From Opisthorchis felineus (taxonomy: Eukaryota > Platyhelminthes > Trematoda > Opisthorchiida > Opisthorchiidae), in NCBI GenBank assembly GCA_004794785.1, contig SJOL01006601.1, forward strand, positions 169,370 through 233,369: 64,000 nucleotides of DNA, given 5' to 3'. Under the pieces are notes generated by a model. That model was not told where the DNA came from and ran no database searches. It saw only the letters and a program-made list of their open reading frames with translations. The translations under genes and the position numbers were made by a program. Shown one piece after another: positions 49,501 through 61,544 of this stretch. Every line of letters begins with the position of its first letter. The first letter of the stretch is position 1.

Positions 49501-50643
49501 GGGCAGGTGAAGTTCACATCCCGCCACTCGCCTTTGAACAGTGCAAAATGCGCTCGAATCATTCAACCAGGTCAGAACAGCACTCAATTAAACGATCATG
49601 TCACTCGCATCCACAGAAATAGAATAGCCGGATATTTTGTGAAGCCAAGAACTGTGGTAAAATCACCTCGCTACCTCCTCTAACTTCCGGATGAATGCCA
49701 CTAGAAAACCAAGTTGATGTTGACTGGTGCTACCCAGTCCAGAAGCTGAAGTATGTTGATCCAAATGCCCACAACGAACTCAGACCTTTCACCCCTCTGG
49801 AACATTAGAAAGCTCCCAGTTAAGTAAATTTTAGTACCTCTAAGTTGTGTACTTGGAACGGATTTGCAAGCTGTAATCACGAGATAGAATTCGATTCTTT
49901 GCCCTGGGCGTACTTTTGGAATCATAGTCACTAAAAGCAGAACTTCTAAGGTTGCACTTCACAGCCTGGATCTGAATTTACCGAGTCAGTAAGAGCCAGT
50001 AATTGTTGTAGTGATAGAAGAAATGAATACCGCAAAGAAAAATACTCAGCGGAGTAAAGATACGAGGTTCAGAGTTCGACCGAAAAGAACGGGGGTCTAA
50101 TCGACTGACAAACCACTTTTATAGCATAAAAATCATGAGCAAAACAGCCTCCAGCTGACTGAAAATAAGCCATTGTATTTTTTGGACGATGAAGACCCCG
50201 GCGTTAGTGTCGCTAGCAGGACATAGGCAATTTGAACGGGCCAATGAATGGATCAGCTAATTAACAAACTGAGGATTACTGGTTGCCGCGGTTGGGTGAT
50301 CTTCCAGGAATGTCAAATATAGAGGGTTACAGCAATTAGAGTATATTGAACTAGCTGTGAGGCACACAGGCTCCACTCCTGGCGACATATTTGATGCGAG
50401 CAATTTGTGCTATTCCAACTAACAGGGATAATGTAAACAAGCCATTAAAAGCATCACAATTTTGGGGTGAATCCATCTGGTGCTTCATTTGGTGACTCAT
50501 ATACCCAAGACAACTTGACCAGGCATAGAAACCAGGATAGTCTCTGCGTAATCCTGAGGTTCTTCTGAGCTTAAAGTGCAAACAGAGTAAGTCCAATGTG
50601 TAATTCTCGGTTTTATTTCAATAGTTGGCAAAGTAAGTGGAAT
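46501..50643. other. Non-coding stretch, no supported gene
   Basis: No recognised protein, RNA gene or fold-back copy. A short reading near 47.8 kb (CFIHADDS) recalls a reverse transcriptase YADD box but has no supporting flanks. A weak tRNA-like A/B box pair lies on the minus strand near 49140-49195. Confidence 0.4.
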
Positions 50644-50901
50644 TCATTCCTGTCCCATTTCAAGTAAATGTCCAGTCATCCATGACTTCACTGGCACTTG
50701 AGTAAAGCTAACATGGTACGCAGTTTTCCTTGCACATGCTCTCGTTTCAAACTTTCTCTCAGTTCTACCGAGATATTTATCACTGCAACCGCAGGTAAAC
50801 TGGTAAATGCAATGACATCTGGACGCAGGTGACTTTAGTATTTCAACTGGAGATATTGGCATAGTCCGTTTTATATGCCTTCGCACACCACTGTATTGCA
50901 T
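50644..50901 (-). mobile_element. Penelope-like element fragment, GIY-YIG endonuclease region
   Basis: An 85-codon minus-strand frame reads CIYQFTCGCSDKYLGRTER, then WMTGHLLEMG. These are the Cys-containing GIY-YIG core and the HL...G tail of the Penelope-like C-terminal nuclease, in the same order as in the fragment at 34430-34650. Here the frame is unbroken over the domain, but no intact reverse transcriptase precedes it, so it is a remnant. Confidence 0.8.
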
Positions 50902-50993
50902 AAGACATTTAAGGAAGTACTACGTTTCTTATCCACCTAAATTTGCTAGAGTTGTGGTCATCAGTTAAAATATCCTCCTCCGCGAAGCTCCGT

Positions 50994-51221
50994 TTAGCTC
51001 CATTCATATAATGAGGTAAAAAACGGTTTGATTCGGAACCCTGTCAAACTACGTCTCCGACAGTCTCCCCACCAAATCCAGCTATAAACTTTAGAACCGG
51101 TTAGTAACGGGACTATAAAAGTGCAGAATGCTTTGTAGTTGGCATAAAGCAAGGACACTCTCTTGTCTGTTTGCTTGTTGGGAGTGTGGTTAGCGCGTGT
51201 GGGCGGTCTCAAGGCCTTCAT
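50994..51221 (-). mobile_element. Possible upstream part of the same Penelope-like remnant
   Basis: A minus-strand frame upstream of the GIY-YIG piece contains FIVPLLTGSKVYSWI and, later, GFRIKPFF. These faintly resemble the P...G.S.....L...G..V.FKP linker between reverse transcriptase and nuclease in Penelope-like proteins. Position and strand fit, but similarity is weak. Confidence 0.35.
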
Positions 51222-52819
51222 TCAGGAAATATTCAGAGACCAAGCCACCGAATGGTCATCGCTTGAGATTGGTGACCGCCCAAAGAACGATTTAGTGGCA
51301 CCCATTGAAACATTCTGATGGACTTCGCCGGACTAAACTGGTGGCTGATTTGGATCAGGTAGGATATGGTCGCACCAGTCACGTCAGAACTTAGAAACCT
51401 TTTTCATATTCTTGCACTGAAATGCCACTTTTATCCTGTTGATCTGGATTCCGCTTTTTACTGCTTTCACTTTGTGGCTTTATGAGAATCAAAAAATGAG
51501 AGATACTAACTGGAAATTGAGGGTTTGGTAAGTTCTGATAGAATAAAGCACAGAATTGGCTAGATTGTATCATTTAGTTGAACATTCGAAGAGAAGGTGC
51601 AATTGCAGGCAGTGGTATCAACCGATGTTTTTCACCTCAAGAAAAAAGACAGAAACTATCAGTATATCTTTGGTAGAGAATCATAGACATAGGGGCATTA
51701 TGTCACAGAAATATGGCTGCTTGCCAATTCGGTCAGTGAATTCCGTCGGATAGAAGGTTGTGACCTTTGTCCGACTGACTTTTCCTCCATGTCTCGCTTT
51801 ACTGAGGGTGCTGCCACCACATTTGTGATGAGAAAACGGACTCCATGATAGTGGCTTGGCACTGGTTTTGCATGAATTGAGCCTCATGGAGTATTAACCG
51901 TCTAGTGTTGAATTTTCAGTCACTTCTCACTAGACAGAAAATAAAACAAGGAGGCAGTAGTTCTTGAATTGAGGAGTCCTAGTGCACCCTGAGCGAACGG
52001 GAAAACCCTCCTGGGGTGAGCAATAACCCCAGCGCTCCTGCTCACCAAACACGGGCTTTAGCACAGGAACTACCGAATTCGTCTGCTCGCTAACTTCGCA
52101 CGCGATCAACCACAGAGCCTAAAGATTCATTGGTCGACGACTACCAGCTCCATTAATGAGACATTTCTGTGAGTTGCACACTTACATGTTTTTTATCGTC
52201 CATCTATCGAAAGGACATTGGTGCTTATTGTTAAAGTAGAGACAAAAATTACATACATCATTAAGTAGGACTTCAAAGTACTTGCGACAAGAGCCAAACA
52301 GCAGATTGCGTAAAGTCCCGTTTCAGCTTGTCTGTGGGAGATCTCTTCATGAAAGAACGACACCCAAATGAAAATATACCGATGAAATTGCAATAAATTT
52401 TTTTGACTAACAAACATCTTAAAGAAGCCAGATAAAGTTTGCGGTGGTCGTGTGAGCCTTCGCTTGTTCTTTTTGCCCCAAGAGCCGCGACATTAGGTAT
52501 TTATTTCTTACTACATCCACTCAAGACATTTCAGCGAAACTCCCACCATCTACGGTTAACCCATTCTTAGCGGAGTGATGCGAAAACAGTCAGCTACACA
52601 ATCGTGGATCGCTTCGTCAAATGTTTGTGTGACGGAAATTTTGATACTGATCTTGATGTTACACAGTATTACATGTATAATAAAGAATATTTTGTTCACA
52701 CCAACTGTAAGGAAACCAGAAAGTTAGGCACTTCGACAAAGGTACCGCAACAGTTGAACAGTTGAGCAAACAGTGTATGTGCGGAAGGAAAAAATCGGGA
52801 ACTACGGCATTCTGTCGGC
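51222..52819. other. Non-coding stretch, no supported gene
   Basis: Nothing recognisable. A GC- and CpG-richer patch at about 51.96-52.14 kb may be part of an unknown repeat; it lacks coding frames and visible terminal repeats. Confidence 0.4.
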
Positions 52820-52930
52820 TCTTCTCATGAGGTCATTGGAAATTCTGCGTATCCCACCATCACTTTTGCTCATTTTAAGTCTCATCAGATAGGCCTAGTC
52901 CTTGAATTTAAGTCAACTCATTTTGTACTT
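52820..52930 (+). repeat. Fold-back repeat, degraded partial copy
   Basis: Matches the outer arm loosely: cttctcatgaggtcattgga, aagtctcatcagataggcct, agtccttgaatttaagtcaa, ttttgtacttaaa. The inner part is absent. Confidence 0.5.
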
Positions 52931-53317
52931 AAAGAAGTGAGTCAATGTCCTTTTTGTGAGACTGGATGAATCAGACAGACGACTGATGGTGAGTAGTCTT
53001 TTCATTTTTTCACTTGGAATAGTTTCCTTCTGAAACAACCAAAGTTTGCTTTTTGAAAAGGAGTGACAACAACTCGAGAAAATAATATAACGTGAATAAC
53101 TGGAGTGCAGTTGTAGAGACTAACATAGAATAATACTGAATCAGTCCTGGCTCACTAAAAAGGCACCAGCTTTGCAAAAAAGTGATTTTTTATTCCGAAA
53201 CTTGTAACAGTGACGCCGATAAATTTCTAACTAATTATTTGTGCATAGTTTTATTCGAAAGTTTAACACGCTGGATGGGTATTTCGCCCACTAGCAAGGT
53301 AATCAAAAGATTAGGCG

Positions 53318-53465
53318 TAACACACTACTCATGAGGCTGCTTAAAACTTTTCAAAAGCGCACGACCGGTTCCGCCATTCTCGAGGCCTAGAATACCATCA
53401 TAAATGAGAGATTCACCTGGATTCAGCTGAGCCACCTGTCAAAACCAAATTCTCATGCAAACCAT
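53318..53465 (+). repeat. Fold-back repeat, short folded copy
   Basis: Starts gcgtaacacactactcatga, continues cgcacgaccggttccgccat, tctcgaggc, then jumps to the inverted inner part (tcataaatgagagattcacc, tggattcagctgagccacct, gtcaaaaccaaattctcatg). The arm is shortened by deletion, leaving both orientations in about 150 bp. Confidence 0.7.
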
Positions 53466-54937
53466 AATATTTGGCAGGTGAACAAGTCATTTATATCGAC
53501 GAGTTGAGGAAATAAAAAACAAGCAAGTTTTCGGATAAGTTTTTGGTCAAAATCGTTTCCTTTTGTTGCCTTTTGAGCAAATAGACATCATGTCTTAAAC
53601 AAAACACTGATCATTGGTATCATCTGAATAACAGCTTGTGAATAACCGTTATCGGTAGTGGATACAGAATGATACTCTAGCTAGAGGAACAGACAACAGG
53701 TCAAGAAACGTTCCCCTGAATAGTCCTTGTAGTTCGACTGTTAGAGAAATCAGGGAGTACCCAATTTATCAAGTGGACCAAAACAAAAGTTACTACTGGT
53801 TTCATGCAACCAGCAAAGAAGTACCTAGTTCATGAAAGGACAGCTCATTTCTATTCGAGTATCCTGCCTGTTCACTAAGTGGTCAGAGTTTCTCCGTATG
53901 TAAAACATGCAACCACAAACGAATTAGAAGTATCTCAGAGAAAGAAATATTTTACAAGCTGCATGAACCCCCTAGCTGAGAATTCTTTGCCAGAGTAGAT
54001 ACCCTACATGTGAACATGTGATGTAAATCACGTGACTGAAAGATGAGTAGCCCTATATCCTGTCTAAATGTGAGTTAACCACACCGCCTATCGGCCGCCA
54101 GTGACCGAAATGTCAACGCTCAACTAATAGCTTGTACATCAGACCTGGATTTTCGTGACGTGTGCACTGTTGATGATTATCAATAAGGACGAATCAGATC
54201 TACAGTGTTTCCCCGCGTTTCAGCATAAAATGTCTTCACTTGCAGTGTCACGACTATCTAGTAAAGTACAACAAAATTAACTGAGTGTCTCGTATGACGA
54301 GAAAGCGAGCACCTAGTTTAAGAAAGAACACCTCAAACTCACTCAGATTAGTGATCCGGGTTTGAAACATGCCATTAAAAGAAACCCACCTAATTTGCTG
54401 AAACACCCAAGCAGTGCACAGAGAACTGATCAGCTGTTTACGTTTCACAGAATCAGATATACACGAGGTGAGTTCACTGAATAGAAAATGTGCCGTCTAA
54501 TTTGATTTTCATCTACTTGTACCAAATGATAGAGATGATAGGTAAATTCTCAATAACCGAAGCACAAACTAGAAGAGACTTCAGAGACCCCACGAGTAGT
54601 ATACCCCCTCAAGAACAGTTCCTGATTTGAAATGCAGATTCTTCATGACCTAAACGTCGTATGGCTGTGGCAGACAGGAAACTCACATCCGTTTTTCATT
54701 TTGCGACACAAATGCGTCGCCTCTTCCCATTATTCTGTGGAACTCAGGCCAGAAAGATGACAAGTCGACATGCAACCTATAAGCGACGTTGTTAGTGCTT
54801 CGCAGAAGCGTTTGCTCATCACATAAAAAGATGTGAACTCACTTGAAGACGTATAGTGTATAAGCTTAATACTGAGTGCAACTGTAAAAGGTTCCTCAGC
54901 GCCGCCATTGGTTTGCATAACAATAAAGACTGAACAA

Positions 54938-54975
54938 TGGATAATGAATAACAATGAATAATATTGAATAATAAA
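54938..54975. repeat. Imperfect (aat(g/a)aataa) tandem repeat
   Basis: Four imperfect units of a 9-11 bp AT-rich motif (ggataatgaataacaatgaa, then taatattgaataataa). Likely a simple-sequence tract. Confidence 0.6.
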
Positions 54976-55747
54976 GGCGTTCTGTGCTTAGATTTGGCTG
55001 GCTTGTCACAAATTGTTTGCTACATATTCCTGCCACGTAACAGGATGCAGTAGGAGCAAGACTTTTCTAGGTAACAAACTTTCAAAACTCTGATATCGTA
55101 ATTTGAACCGGCATGGCCAAGCTGAATAAAAGGGGCTATCTTATCGCACGCTTGAGTAATTTATGTGGGCCTTCGGAGGACACCTTTCAAAAACTTGCCA
55201 AGTCCTGTTAGGGATGGTCATTTAACTTTTTTCCACAGACAAATTTTCAGTAACAATGACGTCATTCGTGCGTTCCTTAATCTCTGTCTATCCGCTGTAT
55301 TTGGCAATCAATTTTTGAACGCCTTTCCAACATCCAAGTGTAATCTACCAGTGCAGTGAGGACTACTGGTTTAATAGACTCCTTGATTTCGACATTAAAC
55401 GTCTCCCGTTGCTAGAGCTCAGTAACTTTAAAACTTTTTTGCCTTGTTCGCCAAAAATGTCCCTGTTCACATTGCTAATGGCTGCACCCTGTTGTCAAAT
55501 TTTTGCGACCCAACATCTGGCTCTGTGGGGCGCAACTGAAGTGAATTTCATCCATACATCCTGCCCAACGATGCCTATGACCACCACGCCAGGAATATCA
55601 TAGCCAGCGGTCATGTGCAGATGACCAAGCTCGTCATGCTGAAGTGTTTTGAATGTCCAACATCATTGCTACTCGAACTTGGCCGCAGACCATCTCTACA
55701 CGCCGCCGTCAGTAGGGGGTAGATGATTACTCCCCTTCAAAGCATTA

Positions 55748-55780
55748 GCATCAACGGCAACGGCATCAACGGCATCAACG
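55748..55780. repeat. Short tandem repeat of gcatcaacg
   Basis: Units gcatcaacg, gcaacg, gcatcaacg, gcatcaacg follow each other directly: a 9-bp unit with one 3-bp-shortened member. No coding frame is associated. Confidence 0.7.
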
Positions 55781-57499
55781 CAAATAAGTGGTTTCGATAA
55801 GGACAGAGTATAGTGGGACATTTAGAACAGTGAATGGGGTGGTGTGGATGGGATGGATTCGCGGGCAATCAGTACCAGACAGATATCCGAGATCAAACGT
55901 GAACATGACAGTTTGCACACAACGGGTGAAATTTACGACAAACACAGCTGCAACTGACTGGTACTCGGCGTGTATGTGATGATGTGATGTTTTTATTGCA
56001 TTTGGGCAAAATATGGGCTAAGGTAACCCGACTCCAGTGGCAACTATCGTCCATGTACACGCGAGACCATCAAATTTGAATGTAGATCATTTTGGAGGAA
56101 AGATTTCATTAAACCACCACATTTTTCTAGGTATGCAAGTCAGGCTGAAATAATATCTGACGTGGTGGACCTCACTCGATTCACAAGTTTGTCTTTCGGT
56201 ATCTGAAAGTAAGTATAAAGACCGAGGGGGAACTTGTGTGGGTTTGCGTCGGGCCTAGGGTCTAGTTCCGCCGGTTCGCTTCACTTGGAGGTCCTTTTGA
56301 GTGTCGCTTACAATTTTTGTTCGTCTGGGTGGATGAGCTGGTGCTACGATGTGGCCTTCTATCTATTTTGCTAACGATTCCATATTTAGTAATAACCACA
56401 CACTGTCAAGTGACAACTTGGCTTATCTGAGACAACTGTCTATAGGCCCACTAGCTCTAAGCCCTCAGTTCTATCCACCCTAAGATTCCACCGCCCAGGC
56501 CATCAGCCACCGTGATGTGGATTGCGGTCCTCATCTTAAAACTGCATTTTTTAGATCCATTCTATGTGTCTTGTCCAAAGCACGTCCCGCCATTGACGAG
56601 TCCACTCAGCGCCTGGTATTCTTCTGCATTCTTCGGCGTTCTTCTTGTAGGCTAAACGCATATCCAATGACACAACGCGGGGCCCGAAAAAAATAGAGTG
56701 CGGAAATCATTAACGCGTATTTTGCTGCGACAAACCACCAATGAATGGCAAGTGACTGCTGTAGAAAATCGCAACAATCGTACTGTGACTTTGTGCAATC
56801 CCGAAGAAATTAAATGCTTGGTCGTTATCTCTTCATGTGGTGTGGACTTATTTGTATAAAGTGAACATATTCGGAGGCTATAGCGAGAAAATCCCATAAC
56901 TCTCTCTGCAACCCTGCAAACCAAACGAGAAACAAAGAGGTCTAGTCAAAATCAGCTAAACACAGTTAGCCGAAACATGTGTACCACAAAACAAGCAACT
57001 TTTTGAGATTGACAAAGCCTTGGACTTAAATTCGTTTTCAATACCGTCGCAAACACTTATCAGTTTGTGTTCAGTTAGTCATTTTTGTTCGTTCTGGCAG
57101 TCGCGATACAATTTTGGGCTTTATCTTGGCTGATAAGGTTTCATTTGGGCTAAGAACTGAGTAATTTTGCCATTTTTGTGCATGTGCAACTCTTAGCGCT
57201 AACTGGTTCACCAGTCGTTATAAATTTCCAGCCTTTCGCCAGCATTATGGGTCAGGTTTAGCATAGTTCAATCATAGGAATGACATGGAGGCGGGTTTTT
57301 CGGGGATTCTTGCTCTTTGTGGTTCTCGCTTAGTTTGCCGTGGCAGCATTTTTAAACCATTAGACTTCTTCCACTTTTATAACAGTGGCTAATAGTAAAA
57401 CGGAGATATTTTCGGCTACTTGTCGGAATTTAGTAACGCGATCAAGGAGGCACTCAAAATAGTTGTCCAAAAAACCAGGCAACCTGGAAGTGTACATTG

Positions 57500-57780
57500 T
57501 CCAGGCGGCACACACTACTCATAAGGTTGCTGAAAACACCCTGACAGACTCACCTCTTAGGATTCGTCAGGTGATGCACTCCTTGAGTTTCCATTCATTC
57601 GAACTGAACTGGACATAATTAACAGAAAGCTCCCATTTCCGCATTAATTTTGTTTCATTGGGGAATCAGGTGAATACCAGATGAGTCGCCAATTGATGGT
57701 ATTCCCCAAGTGACTGTATTGCAAAAAGGCGACTCGATGTTTTAGTTGGAACGTTGTCAGATATATCGCAGTACATTGCC
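57500..57780 (+). repeat. Fold-back repeat, long diverged copy
   Basis: Starts cacacactactcataaggtt, continues gctgaaaac, attcgtcaggtgatgcactc, cttgagtttccattcattcg, then gaatcaggtgaataccag and ends aaggcgactcgatgttttag, agatatatcgcagtaca. Most sections of the family are present in order, with internal deletions. Confidence 0.7.
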
Positions 57781-58164
57781 TGCACTGGTACTTACATTAT
57801 GCGCATCATCCCACCTGCAATACTGACATTCAAGGGCAATATCTGTCTATCATAAAGGAGGCGAAGGCTTCAAATATCCTTGAAAGAACAAATCGTGCAA
57901 CCTAGTCCAAAACCATCGGAAGTGCTTGACGGTTTTTCTATGTGGATAAGTGGACTTCATCCAATATACATGTTGCATCTGACTGCATCCTTTCAGCCGA
58001 ATTTTTATTACTACCAGAGGTGAATATTTAATGTCGCATTTTACATTCTGGCTGATATGTCGTTTGAACCATTTTTAGTCCGAAGCGGACAGGGGTCCAA
58101 ATAACCTTGAGTGCAAACCTAAACTCTCCACCAATGCCGGCGCTAGATTTGGTTCTGTTAGACA

Positions 58165-58300
58165 CTGACATAGGCAAAACACACTACTCACAAGTTTGCA
58201 AGATACCACCGTGGGCTGCGACCTTCTTGGAGCCGTAGATCTAGAGTTCAGTCAGCTTTATGTTCTACTTAAACATCAAATAGTATGCAAACACACTCAT
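58165..58300 (+). repeat. Fold-back repeat, partial copy
   Basis: Begins acataggcaaaacacactac, continues gctgcgaccttcttggagcc, gagttcagtcagctttatgt, tctacttaaacatcaaa and ends acacactcat. Confidence 0.65.
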
Positions 58301-58607
58301 GCCAATGTAATTGACAAATGGGTCAGCTGCGTCAATTTCTGACTCGAAGTTTAAATTTAGCCATGCGTAGCTAGCCAACAAAACATTTTGGTTACCGGAT
58401 GTTAACTCGGGGACTGTTTTCACTATTCCCAAGATAGGTAGTAGTTCCATCCCGCTAAAATTGTCAGATAACACATTTAACGAACTGAAGTGACGAAGTA
58501 AACTCTTGTGTCAGCAACATCTGTGTGCGCTGGTTTATTCTGAATCCCCTTCCGCCAGAGAATATACTGAGCGGAGTGCCGGAAAAACAACCAACTCTTC
58601 TTGATCT

Positions 58608-58665
58608 AATACACTACTCATAAGGTTGCTGAAAACTCTTTAACAGCCTACGACCGGTTTTCTCC
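58608..58665 (+). repeat. Fold-back repeat, outer end only
   Basis: The first 55 bases of the family, well conserved: tacactactcataaggttgc, tgaaaactctttaacagcct, acgaccggttttc. It stops abruptly, and no inner part follows. Confidence 0.75.
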
Positions 58666-60042
58666 TCAGCGGTCAGTTGTCATCCAAATTCCGCTGAAGA
58701 TGACTTCAATCCAACAGACTCTTTGCGTTATGATCAATTTTCATATAGAGGACAAACAGGGTGAGCTGTAATGCAACGGACCATCTGTTGTGCAAAGTGC
58801 TAATAAGGCCATTCCGGATGGGATGGAATACATTCACTTTTCCAGGAGCTTCTTGCTTCCTTGCGGAACACAAGAACATGACATGTTTAATGCTACAAAG
58901 TACACAGTTTCCAAAGGGAACCATCTACCAACAGTGCCTCCAAGATTTTCATTCAGGTAAATATGTGGACCCCTAAATAACCTACTGAATGCTCATTCAT
59001 TTCAGGAGAGAATATCCTAGGGTCGGTGAAGTAGAAAAACATATCGAGGCAGAAGCCAGCATGTTAAGCACGTTTGAATGGTTGCAGAACGTTCTTGAGT
59101 ATGCTCCCGTAAACCCTCATGGGCCGTTCAAATTTTGTTTCGTCATTTGACGTCATTTCATCATTTGAAACCACTATCGTTACATCCCAAACAAGTGGCA
59201 ATTTGCAGTGTGGGCTCCGCTTGTTAAAAGCAACTTACATCCACCACCAGAGTGAAACGTCAGCCTTTCTGAACCATCCAAAGTGAAGATTTCATCGGAG
59301 AATCAAACTTACCTGTGGGATTAAGAAGCTGTTTGGTCCTTCTTGTATTTTTAGAACTACGATTTGTATGAAACAGGGAGAGTTCCCTTGCTCTACTGCA
59401 TCTTATTCGTTTAGAACTGTGGGGCAAAATTTCCGCAAACATCAGGGCAAGAATGACCAGTCACTTCGGTTGTTTACATTAACTTTTGAACACGCACAAA
59501 TTTGCCCCAGGGACGTGAAATGGTACATGTTTTTTTTGTAACAGGCAGAATCAACTCTGCTTCTGGTTTTGTCTCAAACAGATCGATTGATCAGTCGATC
59601 AAACGGAGACTTCCATCCCGAGGATGACCAACCAGTCAAAATGGTTTTTTGTTTTTTTGCCCTAGCAAAACGAATCACATCGTTGTAGCGACGGCACCGA
59701 AGTGAATGGAGGTAATTACACAAAACATGGTCTGAAATTGTACTGCACCTCGTGGCACCTAGCCACTTGTCAGCAGTGTGAAATACAGTGTATTTGTGAA
59801 CGGTTGGCCAAACTACCGAAAATGTGACCCTGGGTGAGGGTCATGTACGAGTAAGCAGTAGATGGAATGTCAAAATATTCCCATGTAACCATTTTATTTG
59901 CAACTTTAAAAGAATCAGGCTTGAGGAATTAAAATGTTCTGTCGGACGAACTGCGCCAGTGGTAGTATCTGCGGTCGCTGATTCTGTGAAAATTGAACTG
60001 TCCATCAAATCCGACCAGTAATTGATGCTTTCGCGCTTTCTT

Positions 60043-60165
60043 TCAAAAAATACTTGTTGTGTGTAGTCCAGCATCATTTGAAACATCATAGGTGTACTGC
60101 CCCGGTACGACAGCTTCAACCTTCTTTTGATCTAGCATTGACCCATTGGAGTGACTGACAAGGAT
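60043..60165 (-). other. Possible Ig-like domain fragment (weak)
   Basis: A 40-codon minus-strand reading contains KKVEAVVPGQYTYDVSNDAG followed by LHTTSIF and a stop. The pattern G.Y...VSN.AG..T.S resembles the end of an I-set immunoglobulin domain, but the usual Cys after the Tyr is Tyr here. It begins after a tag that could be an acceptor but has no good pyrimidine tract. A different frame over the same bases is open for 92 codons, so neither reading is secure. Confidence 0.15.
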
Positions 60166-60795
60166 CTATTATGGAGCGAACTGTTTTGAGTAATGATGTT
60201 CATAGCCACAGAAATACAGTGGGGAAACTCCGCTTAGGTGCCAAAACAAGCGAGCAAGAGTTAGCCCATTAGTGGAGATGAGAAAAAGGCCCAAACATTT
60301 AGGGTAAAACCTCAGAAGTTTCTCTCGGTGTAATTGCCGTTGTAAAGCATAACGCCTTTTTATCACCTACGTACAGGGTGAAACTGGCGGTATCGCTTTA
60401 GTGTTGGCCGCATTTAGTGCACATGAAGACAACTGGAGGGCTAGGAGCAAATCAGCTGTAATTATAGTGTCATGCCCTAGGAAATTCACAACAACTACTA
60501 TTTTTTGCACGTCCAATCGTGCGAAAAATCACACTCATTATTCCCAACCAATATGAAAGTTCGAAAGACATGTAGACGTCCTCTTACGTAATTCATAAAA
60601 AGGTTAACTTGTCTCACATTATCCGTATAAAAGACAGACTTTAACTGATCTGCTGCCCATTTTACACCAAGAATTGGCTGTAGAAAAGCAAGGTTTGCCT
60701 AGTGAACAAAAGGCCTTACTTGACCACATTTTACGGGAAAATGAAGTGCGACGTCAGTAGGGTTGGCAAAAAGCTGTTTCAGGTGTTGGTGGTTG

Positions 60796-60870
60796 TGGGA
60801 TTTTGTAGAATGGACACTCACATGACTCTCGTCTCAAAAATCGTAATCCTATTCTAGCGCAATCATTCTG
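60796..60870. repeat. Dispersed repeat, copy 3 (partial)
   Basis: Matches 404-479 in the same orientation: g(g/a)attt(t/c)gtag, then acactcacatgactctcgt, then a diverged tail ending atcattctg. The rest of the first copy is not found here. Confidence 0.5.
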
Positions 60871-61544
60871 TTTGTCCATGCGATGAGCAGTTTGGATGAA
60901 TATGCTTGGCAGAGTCGCCTTAAACACAAAAATAAACACGCTACATAGGAGTGCTGTGTAGGCAGATGATTGGTAACTTGCTCATAACAAAATCAGTGAA
61001 TGAGCTGTTGAAATGTCTTTTATTGACGCGTATACGTCCTAGTAATGGGATGGGAATAGTCGACTTGTAGGCGCAAAAACGAGAATAATAGAGTCAGACT
61101 GAAATGTGTTGCACAAAGTAAAGCTTAAAAGTTGGCGCACATTGCTCTGTATTGAGGAGAAAGCACATCTTTCAGTGAAACCGATGCAGATTTGTAATGT
61201 AAACGACTGCAAGTCACAGCTTTTTGCGTATTTTTTTGGAATCATAATCCACAAATAGGATGAACGAATAGTCGCCTTGGGATAAGTTTGGATTACTGGC
61301 CTCCCACACACTGCGTCGGTCTGCTGCAAGCACAAGGGGATAAACTATCCTTAATCAAAGATTTTCCGCCTATTTTTCTCAAGGAATTATCATAAAATAT
61401 TTTGAATTTGCATATTTTGAAGGTTTTGTGTTTTAGGAAACCAAACCTCCTACCGCATGGGGAGGCGACTGATGCACGTGTTGAAAATTGTTTCCGCGAA
61501 ATATCTGTTTGAGAAAACAGTGATGGAAAAGATGACCGTCAACC

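Larger units (their letters stand above)
53466..57499. other. Non-coding stretch, no supported gene
   Basis: No recognised gene. Two small tandem repeats are listed separately. Some open frames at 55.2-55.6 kb (64 codons each) match nothing I know. The region 56.2-56.65 kb is somewhat richer in GC and may be an unidentified interspersed repeat. Confidence 0.4.
58666..61544. other. Non-coding stretch, no firmly supported gene
   Basis: No gene that I can support. A possible decayed immunoglobulin-like segment at 60043-60165 (minus) is listed separately, and a dispersed repeat lies at 60796-60870. Confidence 0.4.
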
